A stretch of 25,984 nt of DNA, taken from contig SKOZ01000028.1 of the NCBI GenBank assembly GCA_007119795.1, positions 1-25,984 of the forward strand, in the 5' to 3' direction. The DNA comes from Planctomycetales bacterium. GTDB lineage: Bacteria; Planctomycetota; Planctomycetia; Pirellulales; Thermoguttaceae. The position numbers were made by a program, and so were the translations under genes. Within the stretch, counting starts at the first letter, position 1; every line of letters starts with the position of its first letter. Under the pieces are notes generated by a model that saw only the letters and a program-made list of their open reading frames with translations, was not told the DNA's origin and searched no databases. Below, piece by piece: positions 17,204 to 25,487 of this stretch.

Positions 17204-17227
17204 TCGCGCGCAGCGCGTCGCGCGCGA
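17204..17227. repeat. Perfect 8-base inverted repeat next to the permease stop
   Basis: TCGCGCGC (17204-17211) and GCGCGCGA (17220-17227) flank an 8-base loop. It lies between the permease stop and the stronger hairpin, so the 3' end of that message would carry two consecutive hairpins. Confidence 0.55.
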
Positions 17228-17236
17228 CGAAGGCGA

Positions 17237-18691
17237 CTAAACGGGAGGCTCCACCGACGGCGCCAGGGGCTCGGCGGGCTCATCGCCGGCGGGCATGGAC
17301 AGGGTCTTGCTTTCCAGTCCCCCCTGGGCCAGGGCGTAGTAGAGGACGAATCCCACGATGAAGGCCGCCACCGGCGCGGCGGGTATATCGAAGGGGCGGC
17401 CGGGGATGAAGTTGAAGGCCCCGACGATGAAGCCCACCACCCAGGAGATCCAGCCGGCGGGGTTGAAGCCCGCACGCGGACCGGCCCACTTCTGGCCGGC
17501 CAGCAGGTAGTCGGCCGCCATCGCCCCGCACACCGGGCCGAAGGAGGCGCCGATGATCACGAAGACGTCGGCCGCCCGGCCCGCCAGGCCGCTCACGGCC
17601 AACGCGATGGCCACCAGGGTGCCGATGCCGCAGGAAATGTAGGGGTGCACGTTGGGCATCGTCGTCTTGAAGCTGTTGGCGGAGATGAACGTTGCGAAGC
17701 AGGCCGGCGGGAAGGCGGCCAGCGCCAACAGGAGCCAGAACACTCTGGCGGCGCCGTCTCCCACAATGTTCTCCATCAGCGCCGTGGTCTGCATGCGGCC
17801 GCCGAGCGTCTCGTGGTCGATGCCGCCGTAGGCCCCTGCGACGATCAACAGCGAGAGCCCCGCGGTGATGATCGTCACCAGCGCCACCCCCACCAGTCCG
17901 CCGAGCTGAACGTCCTTTTCATCGCGGTTGTTCATGCCGAAGTCGCAGCCCGCGGCGCCGGCCGTGGCGAAGAAGCCCACGATGTAGGCGAAGATCACCG
18001 CGGTGACGCCGAAGGCTCCCAGGGGCGGACCGGTGCCCTCGACCGCCGCCGTCGTGGTGACCAGCGCGTCCACGTCGAACGCGCCCAGGCCCCCCACCGT
18101 GGCAAAGAAAAGGATCAGCAAAATGGCCAGCGGGATCAGGGGGATGTAGGTCGCCACCATGGCCACGTACTGGATCCCCTTCAGCCCGACCACCGTTGCG
18201 GCCACCGCCCAGACGATCGCCACCACGGCATGGGGTACCGACAAGGGGTCGAAACCGAAAGTCCGGACGATCAGCATTGCCGAGAAGAAGGAGTTCACCG
18301 AGAGCCAGCCGAACTGCAGCGCTCCCATGAGAAAGCCGGGCATGAAGAAGCCGCCCTGGACGCCGTAGGTAGAGGTCCCCACGATGTAGAGGGGCAGTCC
18401 GGTCTTCATCCCCAGCAGCCCCGGGACGAGGAAGAACAGGAAGTGGCAGATGAGCGCCGCCAACACCACACCCAGCAGCGCCACGCCCAAACCCGCGGCC
18501 AGCGTGCCGCCCTGGAAGAGACTGAAGGGGAGGCCCTCAGCCAAGGCGGCCCCCATAGGCACCTCGTGCCAGAACACGAACCAGAGCATGATCCCCGCGA
18601 ACGTTGGCGCTGTACTCTTGAACCAGGGGATGCGGTTCTCTTGCGGCACCGGTTTGGCCGCAGCGACGTAGGACGGAAGTTGGTCAGCCAT
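17237..18691 (-). CDS. NCS1-family nucleobase permease (cytosine/purine permease-like)
   Basis: This 484-residue protein has about twelve hydrophobic segments, as expected for the NCS1 nucleobase:cation symporters (cytosine, purines, uracil, allantoin, thiamine precursors). The N-terminal PVPQENRIPWFKSTAPTFAG, then GLPLYIVGTSTYGVQGGFF and ALQFGWLSVNSFF, match the pattern of this family's first helices; AAGCDFGMNNRDEKDVQLGG is a typical cytoplasmic loop. The C-terminal tail is short and acidic. The substrate cannot be read from sequence, and no nucleobase enzyme gene is adjacent. The ATG at 18691 has an excellent AGGAGG six to seven bases upstream; the open frame continues to 18997 but is not convincing there. 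Hairpins follow the stop. Confidence 0.85.
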   Translation of the reverse strand: MADQLPSYVAAAKPVPQENRIPWFKSTAPTFAGIMLWFVFWHEVPMGAALAEGLPFSLFQGGTLAAGLGVALLGVVLAALICHFLFFLVPGLLGMKTGLPLYIVGTSTYGVQGGFFMPGFLMGALQFGWLSVNSFFSAMLIVRTFGFDPLSVPHAVVAIVWAVAATVVGLKGIQYVAMVATYIPLIPLAILLILFFATVGGLGAFDVDALVTTTAAVEGTGPPLGAFGVTAVIFAYIVGFFATAGAAGCDFGMNNRDEKDVQLGGLVGVALVTIITAGLSLLIVAGAYGGIDHETLGGRMQTTALMENIVGDGAARVFWLLLALAAFPPACFATFISANSFKTTMPNVHPYISCGIGTLVAIALAVSGLAGRAADVFVIIGASFGPVCGAMAADYLLAGQKWAGPRAGFNPAGWISWVVGFIVGAFNFIPGRPFDIPAAPVAAFIVGFVLYYALAQGGLESKTLSMPAGDEPAEPLAPSVEPPV

Positions 18692-19011
18692 GTTTGCCCT
18701 CCTGCAAAGGAAGCTCGTTTGGTACACGCCCCTCCCGGCAATCCGTCGTGCGGCTGCGGCAAGGCGGAAACACCCCCTCCCCCAAAGGCGGAAGGAGCAC
18801 GCAACGCCTATCGCGGATCGGTGATTCCCCCCGAGATCCTCACAACGCCCGGGCCGTGCCGCCGCAGAACACGCGTGAGTATACAGAGAGCCGCCAGGCA
18901 AGTAAACTAGCGGAGCTGCGCCCTCTGCGGAATTGTCGCCGGTCCACTTTGCCCTTCCGGCAACGGCTCCGCGACCGGTACCTATCACCAGTCTCATTCG
19001 GGATTCCCCTC
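18692..19011. other. Divergent promoter region between permease and glycosyltransferase genes
   Basis: The best promoter faces the permease: on the minus strand TTTACT (18906-18901), a 16-base spacer and TATACT (18884-18879), leaving a leader of about 185 bases. I compared this leader by eye with TPP and purine riboswitch cores and saw no match. No good plus-strand promoter was found for the glycosyltransferase. Confidence 0.4.
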
Positions 19012-20343
19012 ATGGATCGGTCCAACGCCTGGCGCCTGGCCCTGATTCTCCTCTTGGCGCTGGCCGTGAGGTCGATGGCGGCCGTCGCCGTCGATCGCCA
19101 TTTCGCGGGACGCTTTGCGTTGGGCGACAGCGACAGCTACTGGGTGCTAGCCGAGGCGGTAGCCCAGGGGGGGCCCTATCGATACGGCGATGCCCGGGTC
19201 TTCCGCACCCCCGGATATCCGCTTCTCTTGGCGCCGCTCTTTCTCCTCGACAACGACCCGCCCGTATTGGCGGGCCGGCTTCATGCTGCGGCATTGGGGA
19301 CCATTGCGGTGGCCGGTGTCTTCTGGCTCGGGCGGCTGGTCTTCGACGACCGCGTCGGGCTATGGGCGGCCCTCTTGGCGGCCCTCGAGCCGAGTTCGGT
19401 GGCTGCCAGTGTGCTGGTGCTCAGCGAGGCCCCCTTCGCGCCCTTGATGCTCGCCCAGCTCGCCTTGGGTACCGCCGCCTGGAAGGCGCGAGAGCGACCC
19501 CACCGCGATGAATATTCCGGGCTTGCGCGCCGGGCCCTCATCTTCGCTGCGGCCGCGGGCGTGGCGGCCGGGTTGGCCACGCTGGTCCGGCCGAGCTGGC
19601 TGCTGTTTGTCCCCTTCGCCACGGTGGCGGGCATCACCCTGGCCGCGGAGCGACGGCGGCAGATCGTGCTGGCGGCCGTGACCCTCGCCGCGCTCGTCCT
19701 CACCATGACGCCATGGTGGGTCCGCAACGCCCTCGTCTCCGGCCACTTCATCCCCACGTCGCTCCAGGTCGGGGCGAGCCTCTACGACGGTCTTCGGCCG
19801 GGGGCCGACGGGGCGAGCGACATGGAGTTCGTCTCCGATTTCGTGGAACAGGCGTTGGCTACCCGTCCGGAGGGCGAAACGCCCATCGAATTCGAGCGCC
19901 GCCTCGACCGGCTGATGCGCGACGCCGCCCTCGAATGGGCATATGAGAACCCCTCTGAGGCATCATGGCTTGCCCTTCGCAAGTTTCTGCGCATGTGGAA
20001 CATATGGCCCAACGAGCCCGCGCTCTCGGCACTGCCGATCCGCTTGGCAGTGGCGATAACCTTCATTCCCCTGATAGTCGCGGCAATTCTGGGGGTTTGG
20101 GTTGTTGGCGGGCGGCAAATCCCCTATCTGTATCTCTGGCTGCCTTCGGTATACTTCAGCCTGCTGCACATGGTCTTCGTGAGCTCGATCCGATACCGCC
20201 AACCGGCAATGCTTGCGTTGCTGGTGTTGGCGGCGGCGGTCGCCGTGCGTTGGTGGGATGCCGGGCGCCCTTGCCGCCTGTCCGGTGTCGCGGCGGTGAG
20301 GATGCCCGCCACGCGCGACCGTCGTCGGCCGGACTCGAAGTGA
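19012..20343 (+). CDS. GT39/ArnT-like integral membrane glycosyltransferase
   Basis: This 443-residue protein begins with a membrane segment (ALILLLALAVRSMAAVAV) and continues with about nine more hydrophobic stretches. After the first helix the loop LGDSDSYWVLAEAVAQGG, then RVFRTPGYPLLLAPLF, carries the acidic residues and the RTPGYP pattern common in the PMT_2/ArnT group, which transfers sugars from polyprenyl-phosphate donors on the periplasmic face. RPSWLLFVPF and TPWWVRNALV further along also fit. Acceptor and sugar are unknown. The ATG at 19012 has only a weak ribosome-binding site (GGGATTCCCCTC); the frame is open upstream without resemblance to the family. The AsmA-like gene follows after 42 bases, probably in one operon. 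Confidence 0.82.
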   Translation: MDRSNAWRLALILLLALAVRSMAAVAVDRHFAGRFALGDSDSYWVLAEAVAQGGPYRYGDARVFRTPGYPLLLAPLFLLDNDPPVLAGRLHAAALGTIAVAGVFWLGRLVFDDRVGLWAALLAALEPSSVAASVLVLSEAPFAPLMLAQLALGTAAWKARERPHRDEYSGLARRALIFAAAAGVAAGLATLVRPSWLLFVPFATVAGITLAAERRRQIVLAAVTLAALVLTMTPWWVRNALVSGHFIPTSLQVGASLYDGLRPGADGASDMEFVSDFVEQALATRPEGETPIEFERRLDRLMRDAALEWAYENPSEASWLALRKFLRMWNIWPNEPALSALPIRLAVAITFIPLIVAAILGVWVVGGRQIPYLYLWLPSVYFSLLHMVFVSSIRYRQPAMLALLVLAAAVAVRWWDAGRPCRLSGVAAVRMPATRDRRRPDSK

Positions 20344-20385
20344 AATGGGTACACCAACCAGGGAGGGTTGTAGGTCATCGGCGCA

Positions 20386-23300
20386 TTGCAGGAAACCATC
20401 GATTCCTGCTGGTCGGTCTTCAAGTGGGCTCTGGTGGCGTTGGTGGTCGCGGCCGCGGTGGCCGTGCCCTATGCCTTCCGCCGCTTCGATGAAGGGTTGC
20501 GGCGGCAGATTGAGGCGACCTTCGCCGCGCATTATCCGCACCTGCAGGTCCGCGTCCGCTCGGCCGAACTGGTCGAGGGGGAAGGGATCCTGGTTCGGGG
20601 CGTCTCCGTCGTCGAGCCGGGAGCGGAAGGGCCGCGCGCCGAGATTCTGGCCATCGAGGAGGTCTTCCTCGCCTGCACCACGGACCTTACCGATCTGCTC
20701 GTGGGCAGCCCCGAGGTGACCCACGTCGTCTTCCGCCGACCGACGCTGCGGGTCACCCGCCGCCGCGACGGCACGTACAGCATCACCCGCCTCTTCCCCT
20801 TACCCGAACTCGGGGAGCACTCCCCGCGCGTGGTGGTCGAGCAGGGACGGATGGAGGTCTTCGATCCCACTCGGAGCCCGGCGGGGATGTTGACCTTCCG
20901 CGACGTCCACCTTGCCTGCGCCCCCGGCGACGAAAGCGAGGCCGATTCCGCGGGCGAAACGGCATGGTCTATTCAGGGGATGTTCACCGGCGATCATCTT
21001 CGCGAAGCGGAGATCGCAGCCGTCGTCGAGCCCGACGCGGGACGCTGGGCCGCGCAGGGGCGGTTGGAGGGGCTCCTCTTTACGCCGGACTTCCGCGGTG
21101 CCCTGCCCACGGAGGCGGGCGAGTCCCTGGCGGCACTTGACGGGTTGCGGGCCGAGTGTGGGACGGTTGCCTTCCGCGTGGCCTACGACCCGCAGGCCGC
21201 CGAACCTTGGGACTTCACCGCGCGCGGGGAAATCGTACACGGGCGGGTCGACGACCGCCGCCTGCCGCGGCCCTTGACCGACGTGCGGGCCGCCTTCCGC
21301 ATCGACCCCGAGGCGGTAACGCTTGACGACTTCACGGCCCGTGCCGGTCAGGCCACGCTGCGCTTCTCCGGCCGGCGGTTGGGATGGGGCCCCCATGCGC
21401 CCCTCGCGCTGGCCGGCGAGGTCCGGCAGTTGGACGTCGACGCCGGCTTCCGCGAAATGCTGCCGCCGAACCTCCGCGAGGCCTGGAATCATTTCCTTCC
21501 CGCGGGGTTGGTCCGCCGCGCCACCGTCCGCTTGACCTTCGACGGCGTTTGTTGGCAACCGCAGTTCACCGCCCAGTGCGCAGCGATATCTCTGACGTAC
21601 CACCGCTTCCCCTACCGGTTGGAAGAGGGCGAGGGGACGATCACCTTGCGGGACGATCGCTTCACGGCCGATCTCATGATGCAGAGCGGCCAACACCCCG
21701 TCCGCATCCTCGTCGACCTCGAGCAGGCGACCACGGCGCCGCGCGGTTGGTCTGAGGTCTCGGCTCCGCACCTCCCCCTCGACGAGAAGCTCTTCCTTGC
21801 GCTCGAGGAGCCGGCGCGCGGCGTCTACCGCGCGCTCGATCCAAGCGGGGTGGTGGACGTCTACGCCCGCTTCGAGCTCGACGGCCCCGAGACACCCCCG
21901 CGACGGTACGTGCGACTGATGCTCCACCGCGGCGGACTGCGGTTCGCGGGCTTTCCCTATCCGCTGTCGAACCTCTCGGGCACGCTGGAACTGCGCGGGG
22001 AAGACTGGGAGTTCCGCAACCTGCACGCCGCCAGCGACACGGGCCGGGTCTGGCTCGACGGACGCTGGACGGCGGCCGACGAGGGGGGGGTGCTCGCCTT
22101 GAAGGTGACCGGGCGGAACGTCGCCCTCGGCGACGACCTCCGCGGCGCCCTGAGCCCCCCCATGCAGCGGGCCTGGGGGGATCTTCGCCCCCAGGGCTAC
22201 GTCGACCTGGACGCCGACATCCACTATGTCAGTGCCGACCGTGACTTGACCCTTGCCGTCGATCTGCGGCCCCAGCCGGAGACGGTGTCGATCGAGCCGG
22301 TCCACTTCCCCTACCGACTGGACCGCATGGAGGGGGAGTTCGCCTACCGCGACGGGCAGCTCCGCTTCCGGCGCGTGCGGGGCCGCCATGGGCGCACGGC
22401 GGTGGCCATGGCTGGGGCGTGCGACTTCGGCTCCGACGGGAGCTGGCACCTGACGCTCAGCGATCTGTCCGTCGACCGCCTCCACGCCGATCACAGCCTG
22501 CTGCAAGCGCTCCCCGAGGGACTCCGCAGTGCCGTCGCCGGGCTGAACCCCACCGGGCCGATGGGCCTCCGCGGCGAGGTGCAACTGGTGCACAGCGGCG
22601 AGCCCGGAACGCCCCTCTTCATGCGCTGGGACCTCACCCTGGGATTCCACCAGTTGAGCATCGACGCCGGCATCCCCCTGGAAAACCTGCACGGCGAGGT
22701 CACCCTCGTGGGGCAGTCGGACGGCCACACCGCCTACAGCCGGGGGGAGCTCAACATCGACTCGCTGATCTACAAGGACGTGCAGCTCACCCAGGTCCAG
22801 GGACCCCTCTGGATCGACCGGGAGCGGGTCCTGCTGGGGACCTGGGTCGATCAGCCGCGCTACGGGGCGCCGCAGGGACCCCGTTCCAGTCGTCCCCCGC
22901 GCCCCGTGCGGGGGCGGCTCTTCGGGGGCGCCCTCGAGGGGAGCGGCTGGGTGACGCTGGGGCGGAAGCCCGGCTTCGAACTCCATGCCACGCTCACCCA
23001 GGCCGATCTCGCCCGGGTCTCCCAGGAAATGGTGACCGGTTCGCATCCCCTCCGCGCCACGGTGTTCGCCGAGGTGACCCTTCACGGCAGCGGACGGAGC
23101 CTGAACACCCTGGGAGGGCGGGGACGCATTCACCTCAGCGACGCCGACATCTACAAACTGCCCCTGATGATCTCGCTGCTGAAGATCCTCAGCATCCGCG
23201 AGCCCGACCGTTCGGCCTTCAGCAAGAGCGACATCGAGTTCCACGTCGACGGGAATCACATCTACTTCGACCGCATCAACTTCAACGGCGACGCCATCAG

Positions 23301-23598
23301 CCTCCTGGGCCAGGGCGAGATGAACCTCCAGCAGGACGTCCGCCTGGCGTTCTATGCCGTCGTGGGCCGCGACGAGCTCCGCATCCCCATCATCCGCGAG
23401 GTCCTCGGCGGAGCCAGCCAGCAGATCATGCTGATCCACGTGGACGGCCCCCTGCAGAACCCCCAGGTGCGGCGCGAGGCCTTCCCCGCGGTCAACCAGG
23501 CCCTGCAGCACCTCCAATCCGAGCTGGCCACGCCGCCCCCACTCCTGCCCGAGGCCCGCCGCCTGCCCCCCATCATCCGCCAGCCGCTCCGCCGCTGA
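20386..23598 (+). CDS. AsmA-like envelope protein
   Basis: This 1070-residue protein has one N-terminal membrane anchor (about residues 12-31, VFKWALVALVVAAAVAVPYAF) and a long, beta-rich body that would lie in the periplasm. The arrangement fits AsmA/TamB/YhdP-type proteins, thought to form grooved beta-structures that carry lipids between inner and outer membranes. The C-terminal part (about 895-1040; GGRGRIHLSDADIYKLPLM, FNGDAISLLGQGEMNL) resembles the AsmA-like C-terminal domain. Repeated phrases such as FPYRLEEGEGTITLRDDRF and FPYRLDRMEGEFAYRDGQL show internal duplication. The start is uncertain: TTG at 20386 is the only usable codon after an in-frame TAG at 20371 that still includes the anchor, while GGGAGGG at 20361 lies about 18 bases upstream. 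It follows the glycosyltransferase by 42 bases. Confidence 0.8.
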   Translation: MQETIDSCWSVFKWALVALVVAAAVAVPYAFRRFDEGLRRQIEATFAAHYPHLQVRVRSAELVEGEGILVRGVSVVEPGAEGPRAEILAIEEVFLACTTDLTDLLVGSPEVTHVVFRRPTLRVTRRRDGTYSITRLFPLPELGEHSPRVVVEQGRMEVFDPTRSPAGMLTFRDVHLACAPGDESEADSAGETAWSIQGMFTGDHLREAEIAAVVEPDAGRWAAQGRLEGLLFTPDFRGALPTEAGESLAALDGLRAECGTVAFRVAYDPQAAEPWDFTARGEIVHGRVDDRRLPRPLTDVRAAFRIDPEAVTLDDFTARAGQATLRFSGRRLGWGPHAPLALAGEVRQLDVDAGFREMLPPNLREAWNHFLPAGLVRRATVRLTFDGVCWQPQFTAQCAAISLTYHRFPYRLEEGEGTITLRDDRFTADLMMQSGQHPVRILVDLEQATTAPRGWSEVSAPHLPLDEKLFLALEEPARGVYRALDPSGVVDVYARFELDGPETPPRRYVRLMLHRGGLRFAGFPYPLSNLSGTLELRGEDWEFRNLHAASDTGRVWLDGRWTAADEGGVLALKVTGRNVALGDDLRGALSPPMQRAWGDLRPQGYVDLDADIHYVSADRDLTLAVDLRPQPETVSIEPVHFPYRLDRMEGEFAYRDGQLRFRRVRGRHGRTAVAMAGACDFGSDGSWHLTLSDLSVDRLHADHSLLQALPEGLRSAVAGLNPTGPMGLRGEVQLVHSGEPGTPLFMRWDLTLGFHQLSIDAGIPLENLHGEVTLVGQSDGHTAYSRGELNIDSLIYKDVQLTQVQGPLWIDRERVLLGTWVDQPRYGAPQGPRSSRPPRPVRGRLFGGALEGSGWVTLGRKPGFELHATLTQADLARVSQEMVTGSHPLRATVFAEVTLHGSGRSLNTLGGRGRIHLSDADIYKLPLMISLLKILSIREPDRSAFSKSDIEFHVDGNHIYFDRINFNGDAISLLGQGEMNLQQDVRLAFYAVVGRDELRIPIIREVLGGASQQIMLIHVDGPLQNPQVRREAFPAVNQALQHLQSELATPPPLLPEARRLPPIIRQPLRR

Positions 23599-23628
23599 GC
23601 GGCGCTCCCTGCGAGCAGGGGAGCTTCC
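23590..23628 (+). terminator. Two hairpins at the end of the AsmA-like gene
   Basis: CGCCGC-TGA-GCGGCG (23590-23604) places the stop codon in its loop. It is followed at once by GCTCCCTG-CGAG-CAGGGGAGC (23604-23624), with one bulged G, then TTCC. The weak T-run makes the terminator role moderately likely. Confidence 0.5.
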
Positions 23629-24193
23629 TGGTGCGGGTGGGTTTGGCAATATACCCGTCCATCCCCCTTCGTGCACACGTTGACCGGCGCGGGGCTTTCG
23701 GTCAAGCTGGCGGTGGATGGGGAAGTGAACTGCGGGAGGTCGGCTTTTCTGAGTAAGGCTCAGGAGGACGCTCCGAGCCAAAGCGATCCTGAAGGGTACC
23801 GGTCCCCACGGTGGTGCGCGCCCCGCGAGTCAGCGATCCCCTACGGTGAGCGCGGTCCCCTCGGCAGAGGAGCGGAAACGATGGCAATCCGACTTCCTGT
23901 GGTTCGGGTACTGTATTCGAGTGCATTCCTCGCCGCCGCCGAACCCTAGGCGCCGAAATATGCGTTGGTAGAATAGTTGCGATGGCGACTCTGGGTGGGC
24001 TATAAGCCCGACCCGGGCGGGGTAGCCGTCCCCTGGACATTCGTGCCGGGGTGACTTATCAAGTACAGGCTGAGGGGAAGAATCCGCGGCGGTTCCGGAG
24101 CGCCTGCGTGGGGTTCGGTTCAGCAGCGGTTTCACCAGGGCCGACCTGCCGTTAAGCACCTTCCTTACCCATTGCTTCCGCGAGGCACCCACC
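23629..24193. other. Intergenic stretch upstream of the oxidoreductase gene
   Basis: No gene is supported. A 92-codon open frame at 23671-23949 has no ribosome-binding site and no recognisable family. An inverted repeat TTGACCG/CGGTCAA lies at 23680-23705. The right half holds the promoter candidate listed separately. Confidence 0.45.
23977..24009 (+). promoter_or_regulatory. Promoter candidate for the oxidoreductase gene, with a palindrome over the -10
   Basis: TTGCGA (23977-23982), an 18-base spacer and TATAAG (24001-24006) form a sigma70-like promoter. The -10 sits inside the perfect palindrome GGGCT-ATA-AGCCC (23997-24009), which could be an operator. The leader to the ATG would be about 180 bases. 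Confidence 0.4.
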
Positions 24194-25423
24194 ATGGGCA
24201 AACATCCCAAACCGACCCGCCGCAGCTTCCTGAAGACCACCGGCATGGCCACCGTGGCCGCCGCGGTGCCGTACGCCATCACTTCGAAGGCCTTGGGGGA
24301 CAGCGATACGCCGGCCGCCAGCGAGCGGATCGTGATGGGCGGCATCGGTATCGGCAACATGGGGCGGGGCGATCTGGGGGCTTTCCTCGGGCGCAACGAC
24401 GTCCAGGTCGTGGCTGTCTGCGACGTCCATGCGGGGGCTCGCGAGGACGGCCAGAATCGCGTCAATGCACGCTACGACAACAACGACTGCGAGACGTACG
24501 TCGACTTCCGCGAACTGCTCGACCGCGACGACATCGACGCCGTCCACATCTCGACGCCCGACCACTGGCACTCCGTCATGGTGATCGAGGCCTGCCGGCA
24601 CGGCAAGGACATCTACCTGCAGAAGCCGGAGACGCTCACCCTGCGGGAGGGCCCCCTGATGATCGAGGCCGCCCGCCGGTATGCGCGCGTGGTCTCGGGC
24701 GGCAGCCAGCGCGTGCTGGAGGATTACGGCGGCGTGGTGAACCCCTGCTGGAGCGGTGAGCTAGGCGAGATCAAGTCGATCAACGTCAACGTGGGCCCCC
24801 TCTCGCAGCCCTGCAACCTGCCGGCTGAAGAGGTTCCCGACCACATGGAGTGGGACCTGTGGCTGGGGCCGGCACCGTGGGCGCCCTACAATGCGGCCCG
24901 GTGCGACGGGAACTTCGGCACCAGCGGCGGGAGCTGGCGTTCGTACATCGACTACTCGGGCGGCGGCATGACCGACTGGGGAGCGCACCACTTCGGCGGA
25001 GCCACCTTCGCGGTGGACGTGATGGAGCTCCAGCCGGAGGAGGTCGTCTACCAGAGCGAAAACGGCCGCAAGTATCTGACGTTCCGCTATCCCAACGGCA
25101 TGTTGATCACGCACAATCGCCCCGGGTACGACAACCTCCAAGTGGAAGGGACGCCCGAAGAGCGGCGCGATCCCAAGCCGCTCCCCAGCTACAAGGGCAC
25201 GGGGGGGATCTATGGCGACTTCATCGAATGCGTGAAGACCCGGGAGATGCCCTTCCGCGACATCGAAGTGGCGGTGAATACGATGGTAGTGCCCCTCCTG
25301 GGGATCGTGGCTTACGCCCTCGAACGGTCTCTGGAGTGGGACGCCGCGAAGCAAGAGTTCCCCGGCGACGAGGAGGCCAACCGGCACCTCGATCGCGCCC
25401 GCCGCGAGCCTTGGCAGCTTTAG
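24194..25423 (+). CDS. Tat-exported Gfo/Idh/MocA family oxidoreductase
   Basis: This 409-residue protein carries a twin-arginine signal (R9-R10-S-F-L-K, then TTGMATVAAAVPYAI), so it should be folded with its cofactor before export. The Rossmann domain has GGIGIGNMGRGD (G50 to G57 region) and AVCDVH, typical for NAD(P) binding. TPDHWHSVMV is followed by YLQKP (Q143-K144-P145), the EKP-like motif with Gln, seen in planctomycete members. The C-terminal half has the usual substrate region (EWDLWLGPAPW, GGGMTDWGAHHFGGA with a candidate catalytic D/H pair, GGIYGDFIECVKTR). Such enzymes oxidise sugars or inositols; the substrate is not predictable. The ATG at 24194 has GAGG eight bases upstream. A HEAT-repeat gene begins 64 bases after the stop. 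Confidence 0.9.
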   Translation: MGKHPKPTRRSFLKTTGMATVAAAVPYAITSKALGDSDTPAASERIVMGGIGIGNMGRGDLGAFLGRNDVQVVAVCDVHAGAREDGQNRVNARYDNNDCETYVDFRELLDRDDIDAVHISTPDHWHSVMVIEACRHGKDIYLQKPETLTLREGPLMIEAARRYARVVSGGSQRVLEDYGGVVNPCWSGELGEIKSINVNVGPLSQPCNLPAEEVPDHMEWDLWLGPAPWAPYNAARCDGNFGTSGGSWRSYIDYSGGGMTDWGAHHFGGATFAVDVMELQPEEVVYQSENGRKYLTFRYPNGMLITHNRPGYDNLQVEGTPEERRDPKPLPSYKGTGGIYGDFIECVKTREMPFRDIEVAVNTMVVPLLGIVAYALERSLEWDAAKQEFPGDEEANRHLDRARREPWQL

Positions 25424-25487
25424 GCCCCGACTCGCTCTGTCCCCTACCCGCTGCATATTTGTTTTTTTCTTGCTGGGAGCGCACATC

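Noticed and set aside
18692..18878. Riboswitch in the permease leader (TPP or purine type)
   Set aside because: No conserved core of either class could be found by eye.
20800..23781. 993-codon minus-strand open frame opposite the AsmA-like gene
   Set aside because: Antisense shadow; it has no ribosome-binding site and the plus strand shows AsmA-like features.
25450..25470. T-run as a terminator after the oxidoreductase gene
   Set aside because: Only a 5-base stem with a very long loop precedes it, so a rho-independent terminator is unconvincing.
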